From NCBI GenBank assembly GCA_040753795.1, contig JBFMDX010000014.1, positions 48,653-112,652 of the forward strand: DNA of 64,000 bases, read 5' to 3'. Below, in pieces: positions 25,903-33,628 of this stretch (position 1 is its first letter; each line of letters begins with the position of its first letter). A program made the position numbers and the translations under genes. This DNA is from Thermodesulfobacteriota bacterium. GTDB lineage: Bacteria; Desulfobacterota; Desulfobacteria; Desulfobacterales; Desulfosudaceae. A model generated the notes under the pieces. The model saw nothing but the letters and a program-made list of their open reading frames with translations. It ran no database searches and had not been told where the DNA came from.

Positions 25903-26136
25903 CTTACCCCCGCACTGTTTTACTGTGGATTGAAAACGCATATATCGAAAAATATAAACGTTACCGATTAACAAAACAAGAAAAGGATGTAAAGTGAAAA
26001 ATTATTTTTTTTTCTTTCCGTAAATATTGACGGCCTGACCGCGGATGGCATTCATTGACAAAAACCGACCCGGCGGGTACCATGAAAATAGGATTCGTAA
26101 TTATCCTGATAAGTTTCCTTAAAAAGGAGTAACACA

Positions 26137-26781
26137 GTGAGCCGGAAGCATGGCCAGCCTTTTCAACCGGCGAATTGCCGGAGATGCGGCCTTTGTTGCC
26201 GGAAGGGCGGCCCCTGTCTTCATTTTGAGGACCGGGAATTGGTCGAACGCGGGGCCATTCTTCTGTCCGATCTGTTTACGATACGCCGGGGAGAGCCGGC
26301 CCGGGATAATATCGGTGATCGTGTCGTGTGCGTGAAAGAGGATATCATTAAAATCAGGAGCCGGCCTTTTACGACGACCTGTCTTTTTTTCCGGGAAAAG
26401 GATCATGCCTGCGCCGTTTATTCTTCGCGCCCTCTGGAATGCCGGAAACTTCAATGCTGGGATACGAAAGCCATAGCGGATGTTTACGATACCGGACGAC
26501 TGCAGCGTCAGGATCTGCTGGAGGAAAAACCGGAACTACTGGCGGCAACAGCGGCCCATCAGGAGATATGCGATTACGGTCGTATCGGCCGGTTGGCTCG
26601 CGACCGGAACATGACGGAACTGGCCTATCTGGTGCGGTATGACATGGCCTATCGCGATCTGGTGGTGGAGAAAAAGCTGGCGGACGATTCTCTTCTGGCG
26701 TTTTTGTTCGGATATCCATTGAAGGCAACAATAAAAAGGTTTGGTATAGCGCTTGCGGACCAGGCTTTAGAGGCCGGATAG
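26137..26781 (+). CDS. YkgJ-family cysteine-cluster protein
   Basis: This 214-residue cytoplasmic protein has an N-terminal CRRCGLCCRKGG, a second CVKEDI and later CLFF, CAVYSSRPLECRKLQCW, the cysteine arrangement of the YkgJ/UPF0153 family (putative Zn or Fe-S binding). Function is unknown for the family in bacteria. The start is a GTG with AAAGGAG upstream. It stands alone between the dksA-like operon and the nickel transporter, whose promoter begins 30 bases after its stop. Confidence 0.85.
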   Translation: MSRKHGQPFQPANCRRCGLCCRKGGPCLHFEDRELVERGAILLSDLFTIRRGEPARDNIGDRVVCVKEDIIKIRSRPFTTTCLFFREKDHACAVYSSRPLECRKLQCWDTKAIADVYDTGRLQRQDLLEEKPELLAATAAHQEICDYGRIGRLARDRNMTELAYLVRYDMAYRDLVVEKKLADDSLLAFLFGYPLKATIKRFGIALADQALEAG

Positions 26782-26810
26782 TTTCCGGCGATAGCCTTTA
26801 TAATTTTCAG

Positions 26811-26839
26811 TTGACAGGCAGGGCCGGGAACGATATTAA
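26811..26839 (+). promoter_or_regulatory. Sigma70-type promoter of the nickel transporter operon
   Basis: TTGACA at 26811-26816 and TATTAA at 26834-26839 are separated by exactly 17 bases. Transcription would start near 26846, giving a leader of about 130 bases that contains the terminator at 26904-26951 before the first gene at 26980. No textbook NikR palindrome was recognised. Confidence 0.65.
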
Positions 26840-26903
26840 AATTAAGCAATGACGTGCAGAAGCCCGTCGCGTTAGCGGTATCATCCGGCTGTAATAACAA
26901 CCG

Positions 26904-26951
26904 ACCACGAAGGCAATTGTATCTGAAGATACAGTCTCGTGGTTTTTTTTT
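26904..26951 (+). terminator. Intrinsic terminator inside the nickel-operon leader (candidate attenuator)
   Basis: ACCACGA (26904-26910) pairs with TCGTGGT (26937-26943), and an inner hairpin GTATCT-GA-AGATAC sits in the loop. A run of nine T follows at once. The structure lies between the promoter at 26811 and the first gene at 26980. It therefore cannot simply be the end of the YkgJ-type gene's transcript; conditional termination is likely. Confidence 0.7.
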
Positions 26952-26979
26952 GCCGCGGTAGCGACAAGAGGAGAAAAAA

Positions 26980-27756
26980 ATGAAAGCTGAAAAAATGATT
27001 GTATGCGCGATGGGCTTGCTGCTTTGTGCCATGACCGGACCGGCTTCGGCTCATTTCGGCATGGTGATCCCGTCGGATTCCATGGTAATGCAGGGTGATC
27101 CCCGTTCGGTAACGGTCACTGTGTCCTTTTCCCATCCGTTTGAAGGCGTAGGCATGGAACTGGCGCCGCCCCGACAATTCATGGTCCTTAATGATAATAA
27201 AAAGGAGGATCTCAAACCCCAGTTGAAGAAAATCAGCGTCATGGGTCAGACCGGCTGGCAGATGCCGTATACCGTGAAAAAACCCGGCGCATATGCCTTT
27301 TGCATGGAACCGGAGCCCTACTGGGAGCCGGCGGAAGATTGCTTTATTGCCCATTATACCAAGACCGTGGTGGCCGCGTTCGGTGATGATGAAGGCTGGG
27401 ACGAACCAACGGGCCTGAAGACGGAAATCGTTCCCCTGTCTAAGCCTTTCGGGTTATATGCCGGCAATGTTTTTCAGGGCGTGGTCCTTCTGAACGGCAA
27501 GCCGGTGCCGGGCGCGGAAGTCGAGGTGGAATACTACAATAAGGACAAGAAGGCGACCGCCCCGTCGGATTACATGATTACCCAGACCATCAAGGCTGAT
27601 CCCAACGGCGTTTTTACTTATGCCGCGCCCGTGGCAGGGTGGTGGGGATTTGCCGCGCTCAATCCGGCGGACTACCAGATCGAACATGACGGCGTTAAAA
27701 AGGACGTTGAACTGGGCGGCGTCATCTGGGTTGAATTTTTAGACTGGCGCAGATAG
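26980..27756 (+). CDS. nikK: NikK-type periplasmic nickel-binding protein (DUF4198)
   Basis: This 258-residue exported protein has a signal peptide ending ASAHFGMVIPSD, the typical DUF4198/NikK beginning in which a His at or next to the mature N-terminus is a likely metal ligand. The rest is beta-rich, with two Ig-like halves (VTVSFSHPFEGVGMEL and NGKPVPGAEVEVEY). NikK proteins accompany Ni2+ ECF transporters as an extracytoplasmic component. A GAGGAG site precedes the ATG. It is the first of five plus-strand genes (nikK-M-L-Q-O). Confidence 0.82.
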   Translation: MKAEKMIVCAMGLLLCAMTGPASAHFGMVIPSDSMVMQGDPRSVTVTVSFSHPFEGVGMELAPPRQFMVLNDNKKEDLKPQLKKISVMGQTGWQMPYTVKKPGAYAFCMEPEPYWEPAEDCFIAHYTKTVVAAFGDDEGWDEPTGLKTEIVPLSKPFGLYAGNVFQGVVLLNGKPVPGAEVEVEYYNKDKKATAPSDYMITQTIKADPNGVFTYAAPVAGWWGFAALNPADYQIEHDGVKKDVELGGVIWVEFLDWRR

Positions 27757-27791
27757 GACGTTGTCCACAATCCGTTTTCCGGGTAATGAGC

Positions 27792-28382
27792 ATGCATATT
27801 TCCGAAGGTATTCTTTCCTGGCAGGTGCTGGCAGGCAGCGGCGCGATCGCCCTGGCCGGGACAGCCGTGGGGATTAAAACCATGGATCCTGAAAAAGTGG
27901 CCCGAACCGGCATCCTGTCGGCGACATTTTTCGTGGCCTCTCTGATCCATATCCCTTTGGGCCCGAGCAGCGTTCACCTGATTTTAAACGGTCTGGTCGG
28001 CGTGATTCTGGGGTGGTCGGCTTTCCCGGCCATTTTTGTCGCCCTGCTGCTTCAGGCCATCATGTTTCAGTTCGGCGGGCTTACCACCCTGGGCGTCAAT
28101 ACCCTGATCATGGCCATACCGGCCGTGTCCTGCTGCTATGTTTTCCGATGGCTGAACCGAAGCGCTTTTCTGCAGGTGGCGGCGGCGTTTGCCTGCGGCA
28201 TGCTGGCCATTGTCATCAGTGCGCTGCTGGCCGCGGCGGCCCTGGTCTTTTCCGAAAAGAATTTTCAGGAACTGGCGGTCATGATCATTGTTGCCCATGT
28301 GCCGGTAATTATTCTTGAAGGGATCGTCACGGGATTTGCCATTGCTTTTTTAAAAAAGGTAAAGCCGGCTCTGCTGCTCTGA
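27792..28382 (+). CDS. nikM: ECF nickel/cobalt transporter S component (NikM/CbiM)
   Basis: This 196-residue membrane protein has about six helices. The start is placed at MHISEGIL (27792) and not at the ATG two codons earlier, because in NikM/CbiM the free N-terminal Met-His is part of the metal-binding site and must be exposed. HLILNGLVGVILGW and LLLQAIMFQFGGLTTLGVNT are conserved family segments. It is at the short end of the family and lacks a fused NikN. It sits between nikK and nikL, giving the metal specificity of the transporter; nickel over cobalt is inferred from the NikK/NikL neighbours. Confidence 0.88.
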   Translation: MHISEGILSWQVLAGSGAIALAGTAVGIKTMDPEKVARTGILSATFFVASLIHIPLGPSSVHLILNGLVGVILGWSAFPAIFVALLLQAIMFQFGGLTTLGVNTLIMAIPAVSCCYVFRWLNRSAFLQVAAAFACGMLAIVISALLAAAALVFSEKNFQELAVMIIVAHVPVIILEGIVTGFAIAFLKKVKPALLL

Positions 28383-28428
28383 TCCGCGCCCACCGGGAAT
28401 GGTTTTTTAAACAAGAATGTGAAAAATT

Positions 28429-29115
28429 ATGAATAAACTATTTGAAAATAATTATTTATTTTTTCCAGTGATGCGGAAGATAACGGCCCTTGGCCTGATG
28501 GTTGCCGCTCTGCTTTCGATCATGGCGGCTGAGGCTCTTGCCCACCGGGTGGTCCTGTTTGCCTGGATCGAAGGGGACACCGTTTTTACTCAAAGCAAAT
28601 TCCCCGGCGGCGCCCGGGTTTCGGAAGGCGGTGTCTCCGTGCTGGATGAAACCGGCCGGGAAATCCTGAGCGGCAAGACAGACCGTCAGGGTGAATTTTC
28701 TTTTCCCCTCACTTCCCTCCTGCAGTCTCCATCCGCGCTGAAAATCGTTTTGCATGCCGGCATGGGGCATCAAGCTTCATGGGAGCTTAGCCGGGAGGAG
28801 GTCGGGCAGGCCATGGGAGTGATACCGGAAGAGCCGGTTGACGTCAGCCCGCCGGATGAGGCACGGCCGGAATCCATCGCTCCACAAGCGGTAGAAGGTA
28901 GTGCCCGGCAGGAAACGCCGTCGATCGCCAATGAAGCGGATATCCGGAAGATAGTAGAGGAAGCCATTGACCGGAAACTTTCCCCGATCATGGATATGCT
29001 GGTCTCCATCCGCGAGGAAATGACCGTCGGTCTGGATGATGTGGTGGCGGGCCTGGGTTATATCTTTGGTCTGACCGGCCTGCTGGCCTGGCTGAAGGCC
29101 CGGGGAAAAAAGTAA
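28429..29115 (+). CDS. nikL: NikL-type accessory component of the nickel ECF transporter
   Basis: This 228-residue protein has an N-terminal signal or anchor (LGLMVAALLSIMAAEALAHR), a small periplasmic beta domain (RVVLFAWIEGDTVFTQSKF), a Pro/Glu linker and a C-terminal helix (VVAGLGYIFGLTGLLAWLKA). This layout matches NikL, which replaces NikN/CbiN in NikKMLQO-type systems. As in NikK, a His follows the predicted cleavage point. A second in-frame ATG at 28471 (MRKITAL) is an alternative start. Identification rests on layout and context more than on sequence motifs. Confidence 0.72.
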   Translation: MNKLFENNYLFFPVMRKITALGLMVAALLSIMAAEALAHRVVLFAWIEGDTVFTQSKFPGGARVSEGGVSVLDETGREILSGKTDRQGEFSFPLTSLLQSPSALKIVLHAGMGHQASWELSREEVGQAMGVIPEEPVDVSPPDEARPESIAPQAVEGSARQETPSIANEADIRKIVEEAIDRKLSPIMDMLVSIREEMTVGLDDVVAGLGYIFGLTGLLAWLKARGKK

Positions 29116-29125
29116 AGGGGAAGGA

Positions 29126-29875
29126 ATGATCGGCGAACCGTTTGCCTCCGGAAATTCACTGATTCATCGGACCGATCCCCGGATCCGTCTCATTGTCGCG
29201 GTGCTGTTTTCTTTTACCGTGGCCCTCTGTTTCCATTTTCCCGCGCTGCTGGCCTCTCTTGCCGCCGCCGTGATTCTGGTCTTACTGGCACGGCTCAATC
29301 CGGTTTCCCTTTTCAGACGACTGCTTCCGGTAAACGGGTTTGTGCTTCTGCTCTGGCTTTTTCTGCCCTGGACCTGGGGCGGTGATCCGCTGCTGCGCGT
29401 CAGCGGCCTTGAAATTAGCCGGCAGGGAGTGACCATGGCGGCGATCCTGACGATTAAATGCAATGTGATTCTGATGCTGCTGGTGACCCTTGTGTCGACC
29501 ATGTCGTTCGTTACCATGGGGCATGCCCTTCATCGGTTGCGGCTGCCCGACCGGTTTGTGGCCTTGTTTGTGCTGACCTATCGTTATATTTTTGTCATCG
29601 AGCAGGAGTATGAGCGGATTATCCGGGCCGTTAAAATCAGGGGGTTTGTCCCGCGGACGACGATTCATTCCTACCGGACCTATGCGTATATCGTCGGCAT
29701 GCTGTTTGTCCGGGCCACGGAAAGGGCGGAGCGGGTTTATTTTGCCATGCGTTGCCGTGGCTATAACGGCCGTTTTCACAGCCTGGCGGAGTTTCCTTCT
29801 TCCCGTTCCGCTTTTTTGTTTTTTTTGATAATGATTTCGGTAATTGCCGGTGTCGGTTACCTGGAATGGAGATAG
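29126..29875 (+). CDS. nikQ: ECF transporter transmembrane T component (NikQ/CbiQ)
   Basis: This 249-residue protein begins with an amphipathic helix and HRTDPRIRLIVAV, as in CbiQ/EcfT. It has about five helices. The two coupling motifs with the Ala-Arg-Gly-like signature are visible as AVKIRGF and AMRCRGYNG near residues 170 and 210. AAGGGGAAGGA precedes the ATG. It energises NikM by contact with the NikO ATPase, whose gene starts one base after its stop. Confidence 0.9.
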   Translation: MIGEPFASGNSLIHRTDPRIRLIVAVLFSFTVALCFHFPALLASLAAAVILVLLARLNPVSLFRRLLPVNGFVLLLWLFLPWTWGGDPLLRVSGLEISRQGVTMAAILTIKCNVILMLLVTLVSTMSFVTMGHALHRLRLPDRFVALFVLTYRYIFVIEQEYERIIRAVKIRGFVPRTTIHSYRTYAYIVGMLFVRATERAERVYFAMRCRGYNGRFHSLAEFPSSRSAFLFFLIMISVIAGVGYLEWR

Positions 29876-29876
29876 C

Positions 29877-30605
29877 ATGAGCCATCAACGTCAGCCTGTC
29901 ATTGAATTATCGGGTATCGAATTTTCCTATCCCGGCGCCGACCCGGTTTTCAGAGGGCTTGATTTTTCTTTTTTCAGCGGCGACCGGGTGGGTCTGCTGG
30001 CGCCCAACGGCAGCGGCAAAACCACTTTTTTTCTCATGATCATGGGGTTGATCAGGCCGGATAAGGGAGAGGTGAAAATTTTCGGCCAGCCGGCGCGCCG
30101 GGAAAAGGATTTTGTCCGTATCCGGCAACGGATCGGGCTGCTGTTCCAGGACGCGGACGACCAGCTGTTCTGCCCAACGGTGCTGGAGGATGTGGCGTTC
30201 GGCCCGATGAATATGGGAAAGCCTAAATCCGAAGCCATGGAAATCGCCAGAAAAACCCTGGCATTTCTCGGCCTGACCGGCTACGAGGATAAAATCACCT
30301 TCCAGTTGTCCGGCGGAGAAAAGCGGCTGGTTTCCCTGGCCGCCGTCCTGGCCATGAAGCCGGAGGTGCTGCTGCTCGATGAACCGCTGACCGGACTGGA
30401 TATCCGGACGCGCAAGATCATTCCGGATATCCTGCGGCAGATCGATCTGTCCTATATCATCATTTCGCATAACATTGATTTCCTGCTGTCGACAACTCGC
30501 GCCATCTATACCCTCGATCAGGGGAAAATCATTCTGGATCCTCACGTTCATCACCATCAGCACGAACATGCCCACCTGTTCGGTGACCGTCCTCATCAGC
30601 ACTGA
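29877..30605 (+). CDS. nikO: ECF transporter ATPase (NikO/CbiO) with His-rich tail
   Basis: This 242-residue ATPase has Walker A APNGSGKTT, Q-loop LLFQDADDQLF, signature LSGGEKRL, Walker B LLLDEPLTGLD and H-loop HNIDF. The ATG at 29877 lies one base after the NikQ stop with a GGAG upstream, which excludes a longer reading into nikQ. The final 20 residues hold about ten histidines (HVHHHQHEHAH), a probable nickel-binding or sensing tail. It drives Ni2+ import with NikM, NikQ and accessory NikK and NikL. Confidence 0.92.
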   Translation: MSHQRQPVIELSGIEFSYPGADPVFRGLDFSFFSGDRVGLLAPNGSGKTTFFLMIMGLIRPDKGEVKIFGQPARREKDFVRIRQRIGLLFQDADDQLFCPTVLEDVAFGPMNMGKPKSEAMEIARKTLAFLGLTGYEDKITFQLSGGEKRLVSLAAVLAMKPEVLLLDEPLTGLDIRTRKIIPDILRQIDLSYIIISHNIDFLLSTTRAIYTLDQGKIILDPHVHHHQHEHAHLFGDRPHQH

Positions 30606-30659
30606 TGCCGGCTTCACTATTGCCTTTCGTGCAAAACTTTTCCAAATTGTTAAAAAAAG

Positions 30660-30688
30660 TTGATTTTTTATAATTGAAGTGGTATAAA
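30660..30688 (+). promoter_or_regulatory. Sigma70-type promoter of the cold-shock gene
   Basis: TTGATT at 30660-30665, a 17-base spacer and TATAAA at 30683-30688 predict a start near 30695 and a leader of about 180 bases before the TTG start codon. Long structured leaders are usual for cold-inducible csp genes. Confidence 0.65.
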
Positions 30689-30876
30689 AAAAAGACGGTT
30701 AGGGGGTGCTGTTTTATATCCGGATATGCGGTATGCCGATATCGGAAGTTCAAAGGGGGTTTCCCCGCTATCGGCGGTTTTCCGGTTATAAACGGTATGA
30801 AAGGCAGTTGCGCCGGGAAGTTAGAATAAAAAATTCCGGTGGGACTGGGAAAAGCAAGTAATTAAGGAGGGTTAAG

Positions 30877-31077
30877 TTGGCAGACGGGGTCGTAAAATGG
30901 TTTAATGAAAAAAAAGGGTTTGGGTTTATTGCGGTAGATGAAAGCAATGATGTTTTTGTTCATTATTCCGCAATCAGCATGTCCGGATTTAAAACGCTGT
31001 CGGAGGGGGACCGGGTTTCGTTTGAAATCGAGGATACCGACAGGGGACCTGCCGCCAGGAATGTCGTCAGGGCCTGA
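30877..31077 (+). CDS. Cold-shock domain protein (CspA family)
   Basis: This 66-residue single-domain protein has RNP1 KGFGFI and RNP2 DVFVHY, so it is a single-stranded nucleic-acid-binding RNA chaperone of normal length. Translation starts at a TTG (30877) with AAGGAGG six bases upstream; no ATG fits the conserved N-terminus [15 protein letters not shown]. It is monocistronic with its own promoter and a strong terminator. Cold or growth-phase control via the long leader is likely but unproven. Confidence 0.95.
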   Translation: MADGVVKWFNEKKGFGFIAVDESNDVFVHYSAISMSGFKTLSEGDRVSFEIEDTDRGPAARNVVRA

Positions 31078-31112
31078 TGGTGGATTAGGCCTGACATCGT
31101 TTTGTTGTCATG

Positions 31113-31164
31113 GAAGAAGGCATTTTGTCGGTTGACGCAACAAAATGCCTTCTTCTCTATTCTT
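31113..31164 (+). terminator. Intrinsic terminator after the cold-shock gene
   Basis: A perfect 16-bp stem, GAAGAAGGCATTTTGT at 31113-31128 and its complement at 31140-31155, has an 11-base loop and is followed by a T-rich tail (TCTATTCTT). It lies 36 bases after the csp stop codon. Confidence 0.85.
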
Positions 31165-31285
31165 AAGCCAACCCATTGTTGAGAGGTTGTCTGCCAGATC
31201 GTTGTTCAGTTGTTGTGTTCCAGAGGCCAGGATCGACCAGCGGCAGTTTCTGTCGGGCCGATTCGATCAATATGAAAGGAAGCCG

Positions 31286-32200
31286 ATGAAAATCAAAGGT
31301 GTGATATTATTTTTCGCGATAATATTGTGTCTTGCCGCCTGTTCGGTCTTTAAGACAACCCCGGAAGATCTGATCTCCAATGAGTTCCGGATGGATTTTG
31401 TGTATATTCCTCCGGGAACCTTTGTCATGGGCAGCCCTTCTTATGCCGCCGTCCGGTTTGACGATGAAACGGAACACCGGGTTGAAATCACCAACGGATT
31501 TTACATGCAGAAAACCGAAGTCACCCAGGGACAATGGAAACAGGTGATGACGGAAAATCCATCCATCTTTCAATTCAAGGAACACGGCGACGATTATCCC
31601 GTCGAGAACGTTTCCTGGAATGACGCCCAGGAGTTTGTCAAGCGGCTCAACGACGCCGAAGGATCCCAGAAGTATCGCCTGCCCACCGAGGCTGAATGGG
31701 AATATGTCTGCCGGCTGGGATCGTCCCGGGGTCCGTTTGGTGATGTGGCCGGGCTGTCGGATATTTCCAGGATCATCAAAAGGGGGATCAAAATCGTGAC
31801 CTTTGATCTTTTTTCCACCGGGGATTGCCTGTCCACCGATCAGGCCAATTATGACGGTAATTATCCGCTGCTCGGCTGCAAAAAAGGGGTGTTCCGCGAG
31901 ATAACCATGCCGGTGGCGAGTTTTCCTCCCAACAAACTGGGCCTTTATGATCTTCATGGTAACGTCAATGAATGGTGCCAGGACGGTTATGAAAAATACG
32001 CTGTCAAGCACAAGACGTTTCCGATGTACAAAACCGTCGATTCACCCGATGAACCCAAAGGCGGAAAATATAAAGTTTACCGGGGGGGGAGCTGGATGTC
32101 CAGCGCCAAGTATTGCCGATGCGCCTTCCGGGGACGTGAAGCGCCCGATTACAGGAATGAAACTTTAGGCCTCCGCCTGGTTAAAATGCTGGATGAGTAG
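31286..32200 (+). CDS. Formylglycine-generating-enzyme-like (SUMF1) lipoprotein
   Basis: This 304-residue protein has a lipoprotein signal (FFAIILCLAACS). The FGE-sulfatase domain follows: MDFVYIPPGTFVMGS, FYMQKTEVTQGQWKQVM, YRLPTEAEWEYVCR, LYDLHGNVNEWCQDGY and VYRGGSWMSSAKYCRCAFRG. True sulfatase-activating FGEs need two Cys near the C-terminus. A Cys pair is seen here (YCRCAF), but many SUMF1 lipoproteins are not enzymes, so activity is open. The start at 31286 follows AAAGGA; a 47-residue longer reading crosses the csp terminator and was rejected. The HEAT-repeat lipoprotein gene follows after 93 bases. Confidence 0.83.
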   Translation: MKIKGVILFFAIILCLAACSVFKTTPEDLISNEFRMDFVYIPPGTFVMGSPSYAAVRFDDETEHRVEITNGFYMQKTEVTQGQWKQVMTENPSIFQFKEHGDDYPVENVSWNDAQEFVKRLNDAEGSQKYRLPTEAEWEYVCRLGSSRGPFGDVAGLSDISRIIKRGIKIVTFDLFSTGDCLSTDQANYDGNYPLLGCKKGVFREITMPVASFPPNKLGLYDLHGNVNEWCQDGYEKYAVKHKTFPMYKTVDSPDEPKGGKYKVYRGGSWMSSAKYCRCAFRGREAPDYRNETLGLRLVKMLDE

Positions 32201-32293
32201 TTGGTTCTGATTTGATCACAGGCGGGGTTGTTTGAGGGAATTGATTTGCGGACAAGACAGGTCAGCTACCAAATTTGAAGAAGGAGTTTTTTC

Positions 32294-33601
32294 ATGCGGC
32301 TTCAAAATGCACGAATAAAGGGTACTATCCTGGCAGGCGTCATTTTTCTTTCCGTTCCGCTGGCGCTTGCTTCATGTGCGTATCTCCCCTGGCATCAGTC
32401 GGAGCCATGGTATACTGCTTATGATATCGATTCCGAAGATGATCTGCTGACGATTGCCTCCGTGCCGTCGCTGGTCAAGGCCCTTGAAAACCAGGACCCC
32501 GAGATCCGCCTGGAAGCGCTGAAAGCCCTGACCGCCATAGGTGTCGACGCCAGGGACGCGGTGCCGGACCTGATGAAGGCCGGAGTCAGTAAAGAAGAGG
32601 ACGTCAACGTGCGTCTGGCCGTAGCCGATGCCCTGGAAGCCGTGGCGTTGACAGGGGAGAATATCGAAGATAACGAGGAAAACCGGAAAATCCGTTTGGT
32701 GGTGCAGACCATACGTCTTGAATCCTCCGACTGGCTGGTCCAGCGGGAGGCCGTTAACCAGTTTGTCGACCTCGGGAAGGATGCCATGCCCGGACTACCG
32801 GCGCTGGTCCGTGTCATAGAGGACCAATCAAACCGGCATGCGCATTATGATGAGATACGTTGCGGCGCGGTGAGGGCGATTGGCAATATCGGGCCTGATG
32901 CCCGGACGGCCACCCCGGCGTTGATCCGGCTCATGAACAGCAAAGATTTCCAGGTCCGCACGGAAGTCGTCAAAGCCATGGAGAAAATCGGCCCGCCGGA
33001 AGACAAGGCAATCCAGGAGACGTTAATCCAGGTTCTCAATGGCAATCCGGAACTGATTGTCTTCCGTGACGGCCTTGCCGCCGTTCTCCCTTCTAACTCC
33101 AAACAGATGGCATACAAGGGCACTATTTACGGCGATCCGGACTTTGACGTGCGCCTGGCGGCGGCCGAGGCCCTGGGGAATTTCGGCCCTCCCGCGGTTG
33201 CCGCCGTGCCGGCGCTGCTGGATGCCAGCCTCAAGGACATTGATTATGACGTCCGGCGGCAAGCCGTGGTTGCGTTGTGCAAGATCCAGCCTGACGGGGA
33301 CGCCGCCATGCAGGCCCTGGACACAGCCCTGAGTGATAAGAAAGCCACCGCCCGGGAAGCGGCGGTGCTGGCGTTGCGGAAGGTGAGACCGGAAAACCGG
33401 GAGTCATGGCTGCCGAAGATCATCGCCTGCCTGGATGACACGGACGAGGCCGTCCGTTTTGGCGCCGTTAAAACCCTGTCTGAATACAAAATTCGCAGCG
33501 ATAAGGTCTTCCAGGCGCTGCATCGAGTGGCATTGGAAGACAAGTCCCTGAAAGTAAAGCAGGAAGCGGTAAATGCCCTGCACGCCATGAACGGCAAGTA
33601 A
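32294..33601 (+). CDS. HEAT-repeat lipoprotein
   Basis: This 435-residue protein has an N-terminal signal ending LALASCAYL, a lipobox. Almost all the rest consists of HEAT-like helical repeats with the recurring pattern DPEIRLEALKALTAIG, DVNVRLAVADALEAVA, DFQVRTEVVKAMEKIG, DFDVRLAAAEALGNFG, DYDVRRQAVVALCKI and DEAVRFGAVKTLSEY. Such proteins are scaffolds for protein-protein contacts; it faces the periplasm by its anchor. AAGGAG precedes the ATG. It follows the SUMF1-type lipoprotein gene and may act with it. No catalytic site is visible. Confidence 0.85.
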   Translation: MRLQNARIKGTILAGVIFLSVPLALASCAYLPWHQSEPWYTAYDIDSEDDLLTIASVPSLVKALENQDPEIRLEALKALTAIGVDARDAVPDLMKAGVSKEEDVNVRLAVADALEAVALTGENIEDNEENRKIRLVVQTIRLESSDWLVQREAVNQFVDLGKDAMPGLPALVRVIEDQSNRHAHYDEIRCGAVRAIGNIGPDARTATPALIRLMNSKDFQVRTEVVKAMEKIGPPEDKAIQETLIQVLNGNPELIVFRDGLAAVLPSNSKQMAYKGTIYGDPDFDVRLAAAEALGNFGPPAVAAVPALLDASLKDIDYDVRRQAVVALCKIQPDGDAAMQALDTALSDKKATAREAAVLALRKVRPENRESWLPKIIACLDDTDEAVRFGAVKTLSEYKIRSDKVFQALHRVALEDKSLKVKQEAVNALHAMNGK

Positions 33602-33628
33602 CCAGCCGGAAAGCGCTGAACGCCGCCT

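Noticed and set aside
26840..26903. Known NiCo or cobalamin riboswitch
   Set aside because: No B12-box or NiCo-type conserved purine motifs could be matched by eye; only the terminator is clear, so no named riboswitch is claimed.
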